Assembly: GCF_000281045.1 (NCBI RefSeq)
Contig: NW_008246071.1
Location: 572,028 to 636,027, forward strand
Origin: Saprolegnia diclina VS20
Lineage: Eukaryota; Oomycota; Saprolegniomycetes; Saprolegniales; Saprolegniaceae
Reading direction: 5' to 3'
Length of the DNA stretch: 64,000 nucleotides
In this document: in pieces, positions 10,125-21,905 of the stretch
Layout: the number at the start of each line of letters is the position of its first letter
Position numbering within the stretch: the first letter of the stretch is position 1
The notes under the pieces: model-generated
What the model saw: only the letters and a program-made list of their open reading frames with translations
Told to the model about the DNA's origin: nothing
Databases searched by the model: none
Made by a program: the position numbers and the translations under genes

Positions 10125-11971
10125 TCATGCTAACCACACGCTCTTGACGACGCCTTGCTGTAGCTTGAAAGTCGGCCGAAGTGGCCCGGGATGCGGCGTC
10201 GCTTCGAGCCGGTCAAAGATGGTCGCGCGATCGCTTGTTTCATCGTCGAGAATTGCACTCGCTGGATCCGCAAGGTTGCGGTCCAAGCTCTGTGCGAGGC
10301 TGAGTCGCACCGTTTGCTTGGGCACCTGGCGTTTTTTGCAGACCAGGTAGCAGTCGACACTGCGGAGGCTCAGCGTCGGGTGCTGGGCATAGCGCGGGTC
10401 GGACTGAATCGCCGCGTAGACGGAGCCGCCCGACTCGAGCATGTTCTTGGGGTACCGCCGCCCACAGCCGCGCACGAGACACAAGACGGAGCGTGTTTTG
10501 AGACCATTGAACGCTTGGCTCGTGTACCTTGCGTTGGGCGTTTGTCGCTTTCGGCGCGCTATCGTACATTCTGAGCGTCCATCCTCGCTACAGGATCAAG
10601 CAACCTCGATATGTGCGGTGAGCAAAGCCATAGAGCACGGGTACGCTGGCAATGATGAGCGAGAGGAGGATGCAGCCAAGCGCAACGTCGACTTCATGGT
10701 ACGGGTCGGGCGACGGCAAAGACGCAAAGAGCCACATGTACACGCGCACCAACGACGTGTGCGTCTGCACATACGTGAGCGGAACGTTGCTCGCTGCCAC
10801 CGCGATGGCGACCAATGTCTTGTCAATATTTGCAAACAAGTGTTCCTTGCGATAGCGCTTGAGCGCGTGGGACGTCCCCGCCAGCGCAAAATAGGCAAAC
10901 CACACCTAGGTACAAGGGATAGGGTTGCGTGCGGGAGGTTAGGGTATGTACCGTGCGCGAATAGTACAAGAACCCAAAGAAAAAGCTGTAGAGATTGGCG
11001 GTTTGCGCTGCGCGCACCATGGAAATACCCATGTATTGGACGCTGAGCCACACATCGATGGAAAATATGGCGCAGACGCTTGGGTCCATCAAAATTAGCA
11101 CGGTCGGATCCCCAACGATAAGTTCATAGTGCCAGTCATTGTCGCTAGAACGTGGATGCACGTGGCCAAAGGCGCGTACGATGCGTTGAAGCTCCATGCA
11201 GTGTCGATAGTAGCGGCGCCACGTCAAGACCAAGACCAGAATCAGCAAGCCGCAGCGGTACGCAAACTTGAACCAGAGCCACAGCGCGTACTCGGGGCGC
11301 TGAAACGTGTACGTCAGTGTAAAGACGCCGGGTGTCGGTGTCGCCATGGTAATATCGTCGCCAACGCTGAGCCACAAGCAGCCTTGGCCGACAAAGAGGC
11401 CAAAGAACGTCAAATACTGACACGCGCCACGAAACTGCCACGTCATTTCATCGGCCAACGTCGCTTTGCGGTGGTCAACAGCTGCAAACGAGCACAGTAC
11501 GTCTAGGAACGATGGACTATAAAAGACGAGGCCGGGGACGCCATAAAAGAACGCAATGCAGTCGCTTCGGTCCACGGGCGCTCTCTCTCGCACGTCGACG
11601 AGGCCGCGGTAAATGTCGGTGCGCAGCGTCGTATTGTCGTAAAACGAAGGGACGCTGGCCAAGGTGTCGCGCGAAAAGAGCGCTTGGGAGAGCGTCAGAA
11701 ACGCCGGGTCGAGCGACGAGAGGTTCAAATACGGCGTGTCGGGTCGCGTCATGTGCGACCACGGCAGCTCCTCGGACAAGTACGCTTTCATGGGCTAGAC
11801 AGAAGTAGCGTCACGAGTGCTGCACTCTGCAGGATCGAGTACCATGGCAAGAAGGTTGAGCAGCAAAAGAAAGCTCGTGGCCAACGACATTTTGTTCCAG
11901 GTCACGTTGTAGGCGGGCGACGTGGCCGGTTGCGATGGCCCACTCGGTGCGATCGGCACCACGGCGACCAT
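10125..11971 (-). CDS. Multi-pass membrane protein of unknown function, copy A
   Basis: No named family was recognised. Several hydrophobic segments are visible: an N-terminal helix (MSLATSFLLLLNLLAM), FFGLFVGQGCLWL, LLILVLVLTW and LLSLIIASVPVLYGF. An extracellular-looking region has conserved acidic, aromatic and Cys residues (FYGVPGLVFYSPSFLDVLC). The C-terminal soluble tail contains ESGGSVYAA, LRSVDCYLVCKK and LAQSLDRNL. Exon 1 ends at NLLAM and exon 2 begins PMKAYLSEE. The same exon structure and most residues recur in the plus-strand gene at 31016-32858, so the two are paralogues. The paired conservation and shared intron positions are the main evidence that it is real. Start 11971 was chosen by alignment with copy B. 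Confidence 0.8.
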
Positions 11972-12279
11972 TTTGCTGCAACTCAGATCTTATTTTTGAT
12001 CCTAAAATCGTCGAGACGCAAGCGTGGCATTATCCTAGACAACCTGTGCATCGTCAAAGTTTCTGTACTGGATTTTGGGAACCAAGAAAGGCTGCAGTAC
12101 CTAGGCACGCATCGGCAAACTACGCAAGGGCGTGTCGATTGGCAAGCGTTGATATATATGTTTCGACTATAAAAAAGTAGAAATGGTTCAACCCTAATCC
12201 CGTTTTCAACACCGTTCCAGCGACCGCAAGTCGAACGACAGACACGGAGACGCACAATACGATATGAGGCTGCACTGCC
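11972..12279. other. Intergenic, nothing recognised
   Basis: This 308-bp stretch separates the start of membrane protein A from the 3' end of the patatin gene. It is AT-richer than its flanks, with a TATATAT run near 12152. No ORF here shows domains or coding bias. Confidence 0.5.
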
Positions 12280-15200
12280 TTAAAGAGCTGGCGACGCGCG
12301 GCTCAGTTGGCGGCGCAGCTTGAAGAGGTGCGGCTGGCGCTGCATCCAGTCCTTGATCTTGGGCAACGCGTACTCGTAGCCGACCTGGATCGCGTCGTCG
12401 AGGCGTTCAAACTGGAGCGTGCCAATGTGCTGGACCGGCGGCTTGAGGTACAGATCGACGCAAGTGTTGATGACGTTGTCCTTGTTTTGCTCAAAGCAGC
12501 AGTAGGCGAGTGCGGCCGAGACGTCGCCCATCGACGGCACTTGGGCCGTGCGCTCAAACGGGTTGAGCTTGTTCTTGAGGAGCCACCAGCCCGAGAGCGA
12601 GTCGCCGTACTCGTAGTAGCTCCACTCGGGGTCGCCACCGACGTCGACGGCCACAATAATGTTGATACCCTCTTCCTTCATCACGTCCGCGGGCAAATTA
12701 TTGACGTATCCGCCGTCGAGGAGAAGCGAGCCATTGTCCGAAATCGGCGGGAGGTACCCTTGCAGCGACATGGACGCGCGCACGTAGCGCCACAGAAGGC
12801 CCGCGCGGTGGACACCGGTGCGATACTTGACAATGTCGGTCGAGATGCAGAAGAAATTGAGCACGAGGTCCTACGAAATTTGGTCAAAAATGTGAAAAAT
12901 CAAATAAAAATCAAAGACAAAACAAACCTCGATGCGAATGTCGCCAAACTCTTGGTGAATGATGCTGTTGAAGCCAACGCCCGTAAAGAAGGACGCGATC
13001 GGGAGCGTGAGCTCGCAAAACTTCTTCCAGAGACTGCCCATGGATTTCGCAAAGCTGCGGGATTTTTCAACCACCTTTTCCAAGTCCTTGGGGTACTGGG
13101 CGTACAGGCCGGCCATGAACGCGCCCATACTACACCACGAGCGTCCGCGACCGTTTGAAAATGTCAGATGTTGTACCTCGTGCCACCGACAACGTCCACA
13201 TCAATACCACACTCTTCCAGCGCCTTGAGGACGCCAATGTGGGCGAGGCCACGGGCGCCGCCACCGCCGAGGACGATGCCAATCGACCGACCGGTCACAC
13301 GCCGCGAGATACGGAGCAGGTCGCTCTCGTACTTTGAAAACGGCACACGAATGTTGTGCGAGTAGCTAATCCAGTCGCGCGAGTCGACCTTCTTCATCGG
13401 CGTCGACATGTCGTCCGTGTCGCGGCGGAGCCGCACGAGGTTGATTTCAACCTACGTGACCCAGTTAGTACCGAGCACCAAGCTCACAAAGGGTCGTACC
13501 TTCTTGCGCTCGTACGCAGATCGCAACAGACCTTGGAGCTCGTCGATCCAAAATTCTGATGTCTCGGACGTGAGCAGCAAAATGTGATCGGCTTGCCGGA
13601 TGCACAGCCGCGTCCACTCGGTCAGCGTCGTGTCGGCTTCGTACAAGACGAGCTGGTTGACACTCTCGACCTCGGCGAGCCAGTTGGACATGCGCGAGCG
13701 TGCAATCGCAGAGAGCGACCGCCACTGCCCGCCAAACACCTCGATCGCCTTTTGCGACGAGACGACTTCGGTGGTCGCCAGCGTGTTGAGCGCTTTGGCC
13801 AGCATGTCGCTAAACTCGTGCACGCACGCGTCCTTGCTCGCAGCCAGGACGGCGATCGTACCCTAACCACACACAATTTTGCTAAGCTAAAAGGGCAAGC
13901 AAGACATGCAACGTACGACAGGAAGTTGGGGCGACGCGCCAGCGTTGCGCGTGCCGAGCAGCGGAAACGTCTTGCTCTGCGGCAGCGCTACGCGACGGAC
14001 TCTGTAGAAAAGAGATCGAGAGATACGAAGCGGGTACCATTCGTGGAGCGGTATGCCACTTCGCGCGTCACGTGGGCCAGCACGTCGGGGTAGACGCGCA
14101 AAATGTAGTCGAAGATGACACGGGGCATCTTGGAGATTTGACAGTCGCGAATGGCATAGACCGTCGACGCACTAGTTATGACGTAATATGACGGTGATGT
14201 AGGAAGGGATGGACATACCTGCGCCGGGAGGCGAGCATGTCGAGCGCGCACAGCGTCGCGCCCTTCATGAGCTCGTTGCTCGTCTTGACAATGGCGCCCG
14301 TCGTGCTCACGTGCTACATCAACACATTGTCAGCATGACATGTCACATCATAAGTTAAGTAGTACATCTTGGATGGCGCGGAGGCGACCGGTCAAGAGCG
14401 TGTACGTCGAGTCGCACTCGTCGCCGACGTGGAAGAGCGAGTCGCCGCTGTTGAGGTGGATCCATTCGAAAAAGTTGTCGAGCATCGGCACCATGGGGTC
14501 GTACTGGCGCAGCACGTGCTTGACGCAACTAAGATGGACAAGTTTTGTCCATCGCACCTTTGAGAGCGTCGTACCTCGAGACAAACGACGCGTGTCGCAA
14601 AAGCGACCGAAAGACGTTGCCGTCCAAGTGCAGCACGGTTGTAGTGCCAATCGTGCGCGCTTCGACCATGCCGGCGTCACCGGTGATGGCGGTGCTCACA
14701 CCAATGGCACAGCCCGGCGTCGCCTCGTACATCTTGACAAGCGTGTCGGTCACGTTGCCCATCGACATGGCCACGTCGACGGCAATCGCGCCTTCAACGA
14801 CAAAGTACACGTCCGCGGCGTTGCTCGACCGCTGCTCTTTTTGGTCCTGGAGAAGCCAGCCATCTTCGAGCGTCAAGAGCCGGCACCCGAGACGGAATTG
14901 CTCCTCGAGCTCCTTGAAGTCGAGACCGAGGGCATGCGCCACGACGTGGGCGACCTCACTGCGGTCGGCGGGCACCTCAAAGAGCGGCACCGGATGGATC
15001 ACGTGGTTGACCTACGCTTGCGTCAAACCAAATTGAAGGGCAAACATCCGACGACGCACAAGGCCAAAATAGTCGATGAGCGACCGCGCGGTGACACGGT
15101 CCAGCTGCGCGAGGGCCACTTGGGCGAGCTGAAGTTGGTTCTTTGGGTGGAGCTCCATGGCTTCAAGCAGCACCGACTGATCGATACGCAGGACCGTGGC

Positions 15201-15910
15201 ACCCTCGGGACCGGCGCGCGCTTCCAGGTCGAGACGCGCGACCGACGGGTCGTGAAAGAGAGTTTGGAGCTGCACGAGCGTCGACGTGAGGCATTCGTCC
15301 TTCGGGATCGCGCTCGAGTAGACCTTGTCTTCGTAGAAGGCAGCGAGGAGCGCAGAGCCGCGGGCGACCATGAGCAGCGACCCGTCGTGGACGGCGCGTT
15401 CAAAGATGATGGCGTCGGGGGCATACTCGACCGCTTCGACATGCCTACGAGCAGTACGTGAGAAGACGAGGTTATCGTGATCGTAAGCGACTACCGAATG
15501 ATCACTTCCATAAACTCGTTCTCGAACGACGAGAAGAACATCTTGGTGAGACCCGAGTACATTTGCAGCTGGTCCTCGCTCCAGACCTGCGCCTTGAGCC
15601 ACATGATGTTGGCGTCGCGCTCGCCGAGCTCCTTCTCTTCTTCGCGGAGCTCGTTGACTTCGTAGTCGACGTCCGCGTCAAAAGACATGCGCTTGCGCAT
15701 GTGCTTGGCCTTGGGCGACCCCGGCGCCGACGCCGTTCCATCCGATCGGGCGTCGACCGAGAGCGCGCGCGTCTTGCGCGGACGCACTTGGCGCGAGGCG
15801 ACCCAGATGTAGAGCATGATGACGCCGAGGAGGACGGCGGCGAGGGCCGCGCCAATGACGATCGGGATCTCGTGGTAGTGCTTCAGCACCCAGTCCGACA
15901 TGAGCAGCAT
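12280..15910 (-). CDS. Neuropathy-target-esterase-like phospholipase: membrane anchor, cyclic-nucleotide-binding domains, patatin domain
   Basis: ER-type lysophospholipase of the PNPLA6/7 family. Order: an N-terminal membrane helix ([23 protein letters not shown]), then three cNMP-binding-like modules (for example FLHVG-type [22 protein letters not shown] and [13 protein letters not shown]), a NEST-like linker ([28 protein letters not shown]), and a patatin domain. Patatin motifs are intact: oxyanion loop VLGGGGARG, nucleophile elbow GTSMG across an exon junction, and catalytic Asp in DGGYVNN. About ten exons with introns near 50-60 nt were inferred. The start could be 15910 (MLLMSDWVL), 15901 or 15946. 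The C-terminus [15 protein letters not shown] is at 12280. Neighbouring genes give no functional link. Confidence 0.9.
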
Positions 15911-16626
15911 GAGGTTGCGTCGGGGGCAGCAAAGCGAAATTGACACAAATGGCCCAAGATCTATCTCTGCCAGTTACAAATGCGTCTTTTCTAGACGCGT
16001 TAAAGCCCATCGTTGCACTTGGCGTTTGTATAGCACTTCGCGTTTTTCACGAAAAGGACGTAAAACCTGACCGTGGCGCCGTTGACGCAGCCGCCATGTG
16101 ATTGCCACTATGGGCACGTGTTTTCACCCGGCTGCGCGCGGCCATCGGCCATTGGCCATTGTCGCTTCCAGCTGCTGCAGGATTTAGCGCGGAGGATTCC
16201 GCTCCATTTCGGATAGCGACACCCGTGGCACTCTCCGCCCCTTCGCAGGCCGGCGCGAAAGGCGCGCAGCGTGACCGCCGATCTTATATTTTGCCGTCAC
16301 GTCTCGAAGGCAGCACCAGCGTCGGCCACGCTAGTTGCAGTAGGAAGCTGTCCACGAGCATGCGTCGAAACAACGCAGAGTCGGCGCAGCGTGATTACAG
16401 CATAGAAACTTGCCACCTGCGTGATTACAGCACAGAAACTTGCCACCTGCCGCGGATGATGACAAGGACCAGCTGTCCACTCCAACTACAGTGTACTCCA
16501 ACCCCGTTTGACGCCATTTGACAAAGCGTTTGACGCATCGTGATCATGTTCAACCCATGGTCAAAGGTTTAACGCGTTTGCCGTTTGTCGTATCCGGATG
16601 CCGGAATCGCGAGATCCAAAACGGGC
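15911..16626. other. Intergenic spacer with a short tandem repeat
   Basis: About 0.7 kb lies between divergent genes (phospholipase on minus, coiled-coil protein on plus). Open frames here lack domains. A two-copy 30-bp tandem repeat at 16391-16450 is listed separately. Several copies of AACGCGTTT/AAAGCGTTT-like words occur near 16520-16580; similar words reappear near 44615-44790. Confidence 0.5.
16391..16450. repeat. Two-copy 30-bp tandem repeat
   Basis: Units 16391-16420 and 16421-16450 are identical except for one T/C difference (position 13 of the unit). The unit begins GTGATTACAGCA. The repeat is intergenic and has no coding context. Confidence 0.9.
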
Positions 16627-17791
16627 ATGACCGACGCGCACCGCGATGTGCTCTTCCTGCGCGTTCGGACGCTCGAGAAGTACAAGCACAACTATGAGCT
16701 CTTATGTAGCCAGCTCAGCGACCTCAACACGCAGGTCGGGCTCCAGCTGCAGCGCCACGAGATGGACGTCGCTGGCCTCCAAGGTAGCATTTTGCGGTGC
16801 TGCCCGATCGGCGCTCATGGCAAACGCCGTAGCCATCATTCGTGGCCTCGAGAAGGACAAGTCCGACGCTGCGACTAAGATCATGGAGCTCGAGGCCAAA
16901 GTCGCTGCGCAGGCGACTGTGATGGGCCAGGACAAGGAGTACACCGACCGCATTCACGCGCAGCTGACGACAGCGGCCGAGCTCCTCAAAGCAAGTGAGC
17001 GCAATGCGAGCGAGCGCGAGAAAGAGTGTCATACGCAGCTGGACGCTTTGCACCGGCAAATGGAGAAGGAAGCGTGCGAGCACGAAGCTGTCAAGCGCGA
17101 ACTATCTGCGCTCAAGCTCGCGAAAGACTCTGGTAGCGAATCCAGCAAGGACAACAAGAAGCTGCGGCGACGGCTCAGCGAAGCCCACCATTGCATCGAG
17201 ACCTTGCGCCGACAGCTCATGGATGAATGCCGTCGACGCGACGCGGAGAGTGACGCGGCGCAGGAGGCTGCCCAGCGAAGGATAGCGCAGCTGCAGCAGG
17301 ACGCGATCTGCCTCTCCGAGATTGCGTCGTCCACCAAAGCGCAAGCGCAGTCGCTTGAGCAGCAGCTGGACGCGCTCGAGGCGCAGCACCGCAAGTCCCA
17401 AGTGCGCGAGGATGACCTTCGGCGCGAACTCGAGCGCCATGATGTGCATCGAGCCCATGACAACGACCGGCTCGTGCTCGAACTCACCGACAAGGACACG
17501 CGTATCAAAGCCCTTGAGAAAAAAGTGCGCGAACTCAAGATTCGGTGGAAGCAGGACCGCGAACATTTGAAAGCCAAGCTCCAGCGCCACGAAGCGACCG
17601 ACGACGACGTATACCAGCTCCGCCAGCAAGTTCGCGAGCTCGAGACGCAGCTCGTCGTCGCAGACAAGCGCTGCCGACTCCTCGAGCGAGAAGTCTCTGC
17701 CCTTCGCGATGTCATGGATGAAGCTGCGCTGCGCCAAGAGCGCCGCGACAGTGCATCGCGCTACCGAGCAACCTCGCCACCGTCAAATTGA
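16627..17791 (+). CDS. Coiled-coil protein of unknown function
   Basis: A roughly 370-residue protein, almost entirely alpha-helical and charged (runs such as LEKKVRELKIRWKQDREH and VRELETQLVVADKRCRLLE). It starts MTDAHRDVLFLRVRTLEKY at 16627 and has one intron, about 16783-16832, joining VAGLQ to AIIRGLEKD. The last 15 residues are Ser/Arg-rich and not coiled. No enzymatic or membrane motif is present. Long coiled coils of this kind are common in centrosomal and flagellar proteins, and the next gene, transcribed convergently, is a CCDC13-like coiled-coil protein; a shared flagellar role is speculation. Confidence 0.75.
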
Positions 17792-17834
17792 TTACATAAT
17801 GTTATCCTGCCCTAGCTTGATGTCGAGCGCTTGA

Positions 17835-20104
17835 TCACGACACGCGTGTCTCTTCCCGCTTCCGGGCCGCGCGCACCATGTTCTGGAGCTTCAAACACTC
17901 GTCTTTGAGCGCTGCATTTTCCTACCCAACCCGTCGAGCATTGCTACCCACGTTGTGCGACATACCTCTTCGAGATCCGCGATGAGATGACTGTGCTGTG
18001 ATGTTGACGTCTGAGAGGCCAATATCAAGAGGCGAAGCTCCTCGCTGCAACTGACCTTGTCTGAGACTGCCGCTTCGTACGCCCGTTTCCACGTAGCAAT
18101 TTCCTCGTCCTTGGCTTCGACAGCTAGTCGTAGCCGGTCCAACTCTACGCCCTTGATGATGAGCTGCGACCAGCTAGGACTGTAGCCTACCTGCAACGTC
18201 GTTTAATGTGCGAGGAGACGGTAGCCGCTAGCACCAACACTGTGACATTGATCGCACGCTGTGCACAGCGTACCGAGCGAGATGCGTCGTTGCGCAAGTG
18301 CGGTATGCCCGATGGTTTCGGTGGAGCGTCTACCTCAACCAAATCAAATGGCTGGCAAGGCGAAATGGCTTGGTATATCGTACCTAGCTTGGCTGCTTGG
18401 AGCTGCTGCTGAAGGGACTTGACGAGTTCGACGAGTCGTTCTTTCTCAATCTACGCTGCTTGTCACCACGAGCGGAAAGCCGGTGCAGAAAAGTACCGCC
18501 AAGGCTTGATAGTTGCCAAATTGTTCTTTGGAGACACTGGCCTTTGTGTGCTTGAGATCAGTCGATTGCGCAGCGTGCAAGTCGCGCTGGAAGGACTCGA
18601 GGAGACTTGCTTGGTGCGCCAGCTACAGAGCCCACGTCAGCTCTTTATCGCTCTTTGGTTGTGGTTTACTTGTCGCTTTTGATCCTTGCAGAGCAGTTTG
18701 AGCGCGTCGAGCTCGTCACCGTCAGGCGCTTTGCTGTCGGCCGTGCGGGCCCGCGAGCTCGGTCCTGGCTTCTTTGTTTCGAGTTCGCTTTGGAGACGGT
18801 CGATGAGGAGGTCGTCGTTCTTGGATTTCTCCAGTAGCACGCTGATCTTGACCTTGCTCTTGCTCGATTCCTTTTCAAACACGTGGAGGCGGGCTTTTGT
18901 CGCTTCGTATTTTTTGTGCAGTTTCTCGTGGCCCTCGCGCAGTGCATTGCCGTCCTCTAAAAGCTTCTCACTTTGCTTTCGGCGCTCGAGTTTGGAGGCC
19001 GCAAGGTCGTCTTCCGCCTTGCGATCGACATCCCGCGGCACCTACATTCATTTCCATTTGAGATTGAGTTTCGGGGTGTGTTGCATGTATCGCACATCGA
19101 CGGGACTTGGCTGGGCCCGTTCGAGCTTTTTGATTTTGGCTTTGAGCATCACGATTTGCTGGGCACGGCCTCGCTTCCCGCTGTCGCTCGCATCAAGAAT
19201 GTCACTCAGTGCTACGTCGTCGCCCACCTACACAGACATAGCGTTGCCAGTCTGTCCAAAACCGATGCTTACTTCGCGCTGAAGGGCGCGTTGGGTGCGT
19301 TTGAGCTCAACTGCTTGCGCCTCGCATTTGAGTTTTAGCTCCTCGAGCTTCTTGGACGCAGCGACTTCCTTCTCGGGCGACGGCACCTTCTTCGCCACGT
19401 CGGGCCGAGGCTGTTGCTGAAGTCGCTGCAGTGCGCGCTCGGCCTTGAGCTGAAGGGTCTGCGCCGCCTCGACCGCGCGCTCCATCTCGGCCATCTTGGT
19501 GCTGGCAGCCGCCGCGCGAGTCTTTTCCTTGTTGTAGGCCAGCGTCGCTTGGCGCAGCTTCTTGGCTTGGTGCACAATCTTGACGTTGCGAATGTCCTAA
19601 TGTTGAGGGTTGGGGATATCAACAACATCTGAAAACGATGTCTACGTGATCAACAATCTCGGAGCCTTGCAGAATGTCCTTGAACGCATCCACATCGAGG
19701 CCAGGGATGGGCTCCAAGGCTTCGAGTAGAAGCTGCAGTCTACGCGCCACCGTAACGCTGGAAAATCCATGCGTCGTTCCTACTCGTTGATTTGCTGCTT
19801 ATGGCTCTTGATGGCCGCCACGAGCTCTGCATTTTGGTGCTTGAGACTCTGAATGTCGCTGATACCGTCCCACTTGAAGTCGCTCTGGTTGTTGGAGCTC
19901 GTTTCGATCGCTGGTGGAACGTCCTCGAGCGCATGGCTATCGTCGTCGCTGTCGCTGTCGTCAAACTCGGGCAGCGCCAGCGGCGCCTACTGCAGTTGCC
20001 AACCAAGACGCTTTGCCAATCAAGTGTACCTTGTGACGTGGCGGCGGCGCTGGCCCGAGCTCCATCTTGGCACTCGCGCGCTTCGTCTCGACGACAAGGC
20101 TCAT
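17835..20104 (-). CDS. CCDC13-like coiled-coil protein
   Basis: Multi-exon, predominantly coiled-coil protein. The start at 20104 gives MSLVVETKRASAKMELG, an acidic stretch (LPEFDDSDSDDDS), then helices such as ISDIQSLKHQNAELVAAIKS. A distinctive segment reads QLLLEALEPIPGLDVDAF, then NVKIVHQAKKLRQATLAYNK and GKRGRAQQIVMLKAKIKKLE. That KIV..KK.R pattern is reminiscent of CCDC13, a centriolar satellite and ciliogenesis factor. Further coils follow (EKSKNDDLLIDRLQSELE and IEKERLVELVKSLQQQLQ), ending in LKLQNMVRAARKREETRVS at 17835. At least nine short introns were inferred; those in 17.9-18.7 kb are the least certain. Oomycete zoospores are biflagellate, so a ciliary role is plausible. Confidence 0.65.
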
Positions 20105-20851
20105 CGTGCGACGGTTTCGCTGACAGTTCAAGTCGTCTCAACCGACTCGGTGGCGTTGAGACAGCGGCGCCGCCGACTCAGCTCCGTGCAGTCTGCAAAT
20201 TATGCCCAACGCACGCCCGAAAGAGATGGCGCGCCGACCGAGTCTCTCGTCGTTACTCATGCCCACAGCGCGCTTCACGCGGGATCACCCCAAGCTCGCC
20301 AAGGTGCCCATTTCAGTCGCTGTCGCCATCGAGCGAGCACTCAAGGTCAAGCGCGATTGAGTCGCACGCCATCGCACCGCAAGGAAGAGCGATGCTGATT
20401 TCCTATTTAGAGCTAATACACTCGACACTATGCCACTATGTGTTGTGCTTTGGACCTTTGGCCGGTCGCGAATGCGCTGCTCCCACGTAGCAGATGCAGG
20501 CTCACGTAGTACGCACCGTATCACAGTGAGTACAGCATATCGCTTCATGCGTGTCTCCGATGGTTGTGCTTGTCGAGGCCACGCGGAGTGCCAGCCAAAG
20601 TCGCTTCACCTCGTCCGTCCTGCCTTCATCGAGCAGCAAGGAGCCATTGAAGGAACATTGGGCTCAGACAAGAGCGCAGGATGTGGCTACCTCTACACTG
20701 TACGACGTGAGGAGGCTCATCTCGACACTGCGCGGTTGAAGTCGAACCTTGGCGTCAAAGACGTGGTCGGCGGGGAAACACTTGGTCTTTGTATAGTACT
20801 TTGCCCTAAGCCTTGACGAAAATCGACTGCTTATTTGCTGGCAGACACACA
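20105..20851. other. Intergenic spacer between divergent genes, with one candidate small ORF
   Basis: About 0.75 kb between the CCDC13-like gene (minus) and the METTL21-like gene (plus). Apart from the 52-codon frame at 20202-20360, listed separately, nothing coding was recognised. Confidence 0.5.
20202..20360 (+). CDS. Candidate 52-aa basic protein
   Basis: A short ATG-to-TGA frame with the C/G-ending codon preference of neighbouring genes and a basic, helical composition (ARFTRDHPKLAKVPISVAVA and IERALKVKRD). It has no recognised domain. It lies 98 bp from the CCDC13-like start on the other strand. It could be a small basic nuclear or organellar protein, or chance. Confidence 0.3.
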   Translation: MPNARPKEMARRPSLSSLLMPTARFTRDHPKLAKVPISVAVAIERALKVKRD

Positions 20852-21837
20852 ATGGACTTGGAGGGCGCATTCGACGACGTCATGACGGCGCTCTTGTGCG
20901 CCGACAAGCGCGATGTCGACGATGTTGCACGCGTCCTAGATAGCCTTGCGCGCTTTGTCGGCGCCGTTGATGAGACGCTCACGGCCACGCACCGCATGAC
21001 GCTCAAGCAGGTCGGTCGCCAATGGCTCGCGGCCGTCGAGTCGATCTGGTACCAGTATGGCCTCAACGACGATGCGAAAGACCTCGAAGCGCAGTTTGAA
21101 GAGGTGCGAGGCGCGCTCGCCGCCGTCACAGGTACTCGCAGTGTGTTCACGTATCTCAGTGCATCTCACACGCGGTATTAGACCATCCGACCAAGACTTT
21201 ATTCGTTCACGAGTCGCTACCCCCGGTTGCACTGCGCGAGCTGAGCTTCATGGAGGCCGGCTTTGGCTGGCAGACGTGGGGTGCGAGCCTCGTTTTGGCC
21301 CACGCGATTGCCACCGACCAAGTCGACGTACGTGGGCGCCGAGTACTCGAGGTCGGCTGTGGCACCGGCCTCGTCGGCATCGTTGCCGCCCTCAAAGGCG
21401 CGTCCGAAGTTGTTCTCACGGACTTTCTGCCCGAGGTCCTCCAGAATGCCCGCTTCAACGCCGAGGCGAACGGCGTGCGCGACGTCTGCCGCGTCACCAA
21501 GCTCGACTGGCGGTCGCCAACCCTGGACGCAGACGACGACGACCAGCGTTTTGATGTGGTATTGGCGGCCGATTGTTGCTACGAGATCGAGCACGCCAAG
21601 CTCCTCCCGCCCGTGTTTCAAAAGTACCTCGCCAAGACGTCCATTGATGCTCGCGTGCATTTGATCAACGCGCTCCGAACGGGGTTTGACGCAGAGCTCA
21701 ATGCGTGGGAAGCTGCTGCCCGCAACGCGAACCTCACACTCGCGAACGTGCACACGATTCACGACGATAGCGCGGTGGACAATGGCCCCGCTGCCGAGTT
21801 TCGCTACTATCAAATAGCCAATCCAACGAGCACATAG
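20852..21837 (+). CDS. METTL21-like protein lysine methyltransferase
   Basis: SAM-dependent class I methyltransferase of the methyltransferase-16 family, which methylates lysines on chaperones and elongation factors. Two exons; the intron, about 21132-21181, joins ALAAVT to DHPTKTLFVHE. Motif I is VLEVGCGTGLVG, the upstream W of FGWQTWGASLVLA is typical of the family, the acidic end of strand 2 is VVLTDF, and the family motif DxxY reads ADCCYE. The N-terminal 90 residues form a helical extension. A start 39 bp further upstream is also in frame. The specific substrate cannot be told from sequence. Confidence 0.85.
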
Positions 21838-21905
21838 CGTTGCTTTTGTGTCAATACAGTGTCTTTTACAGCGTTTCCACCAAACACCAGCTTAGAATAG
21901 ACGTA

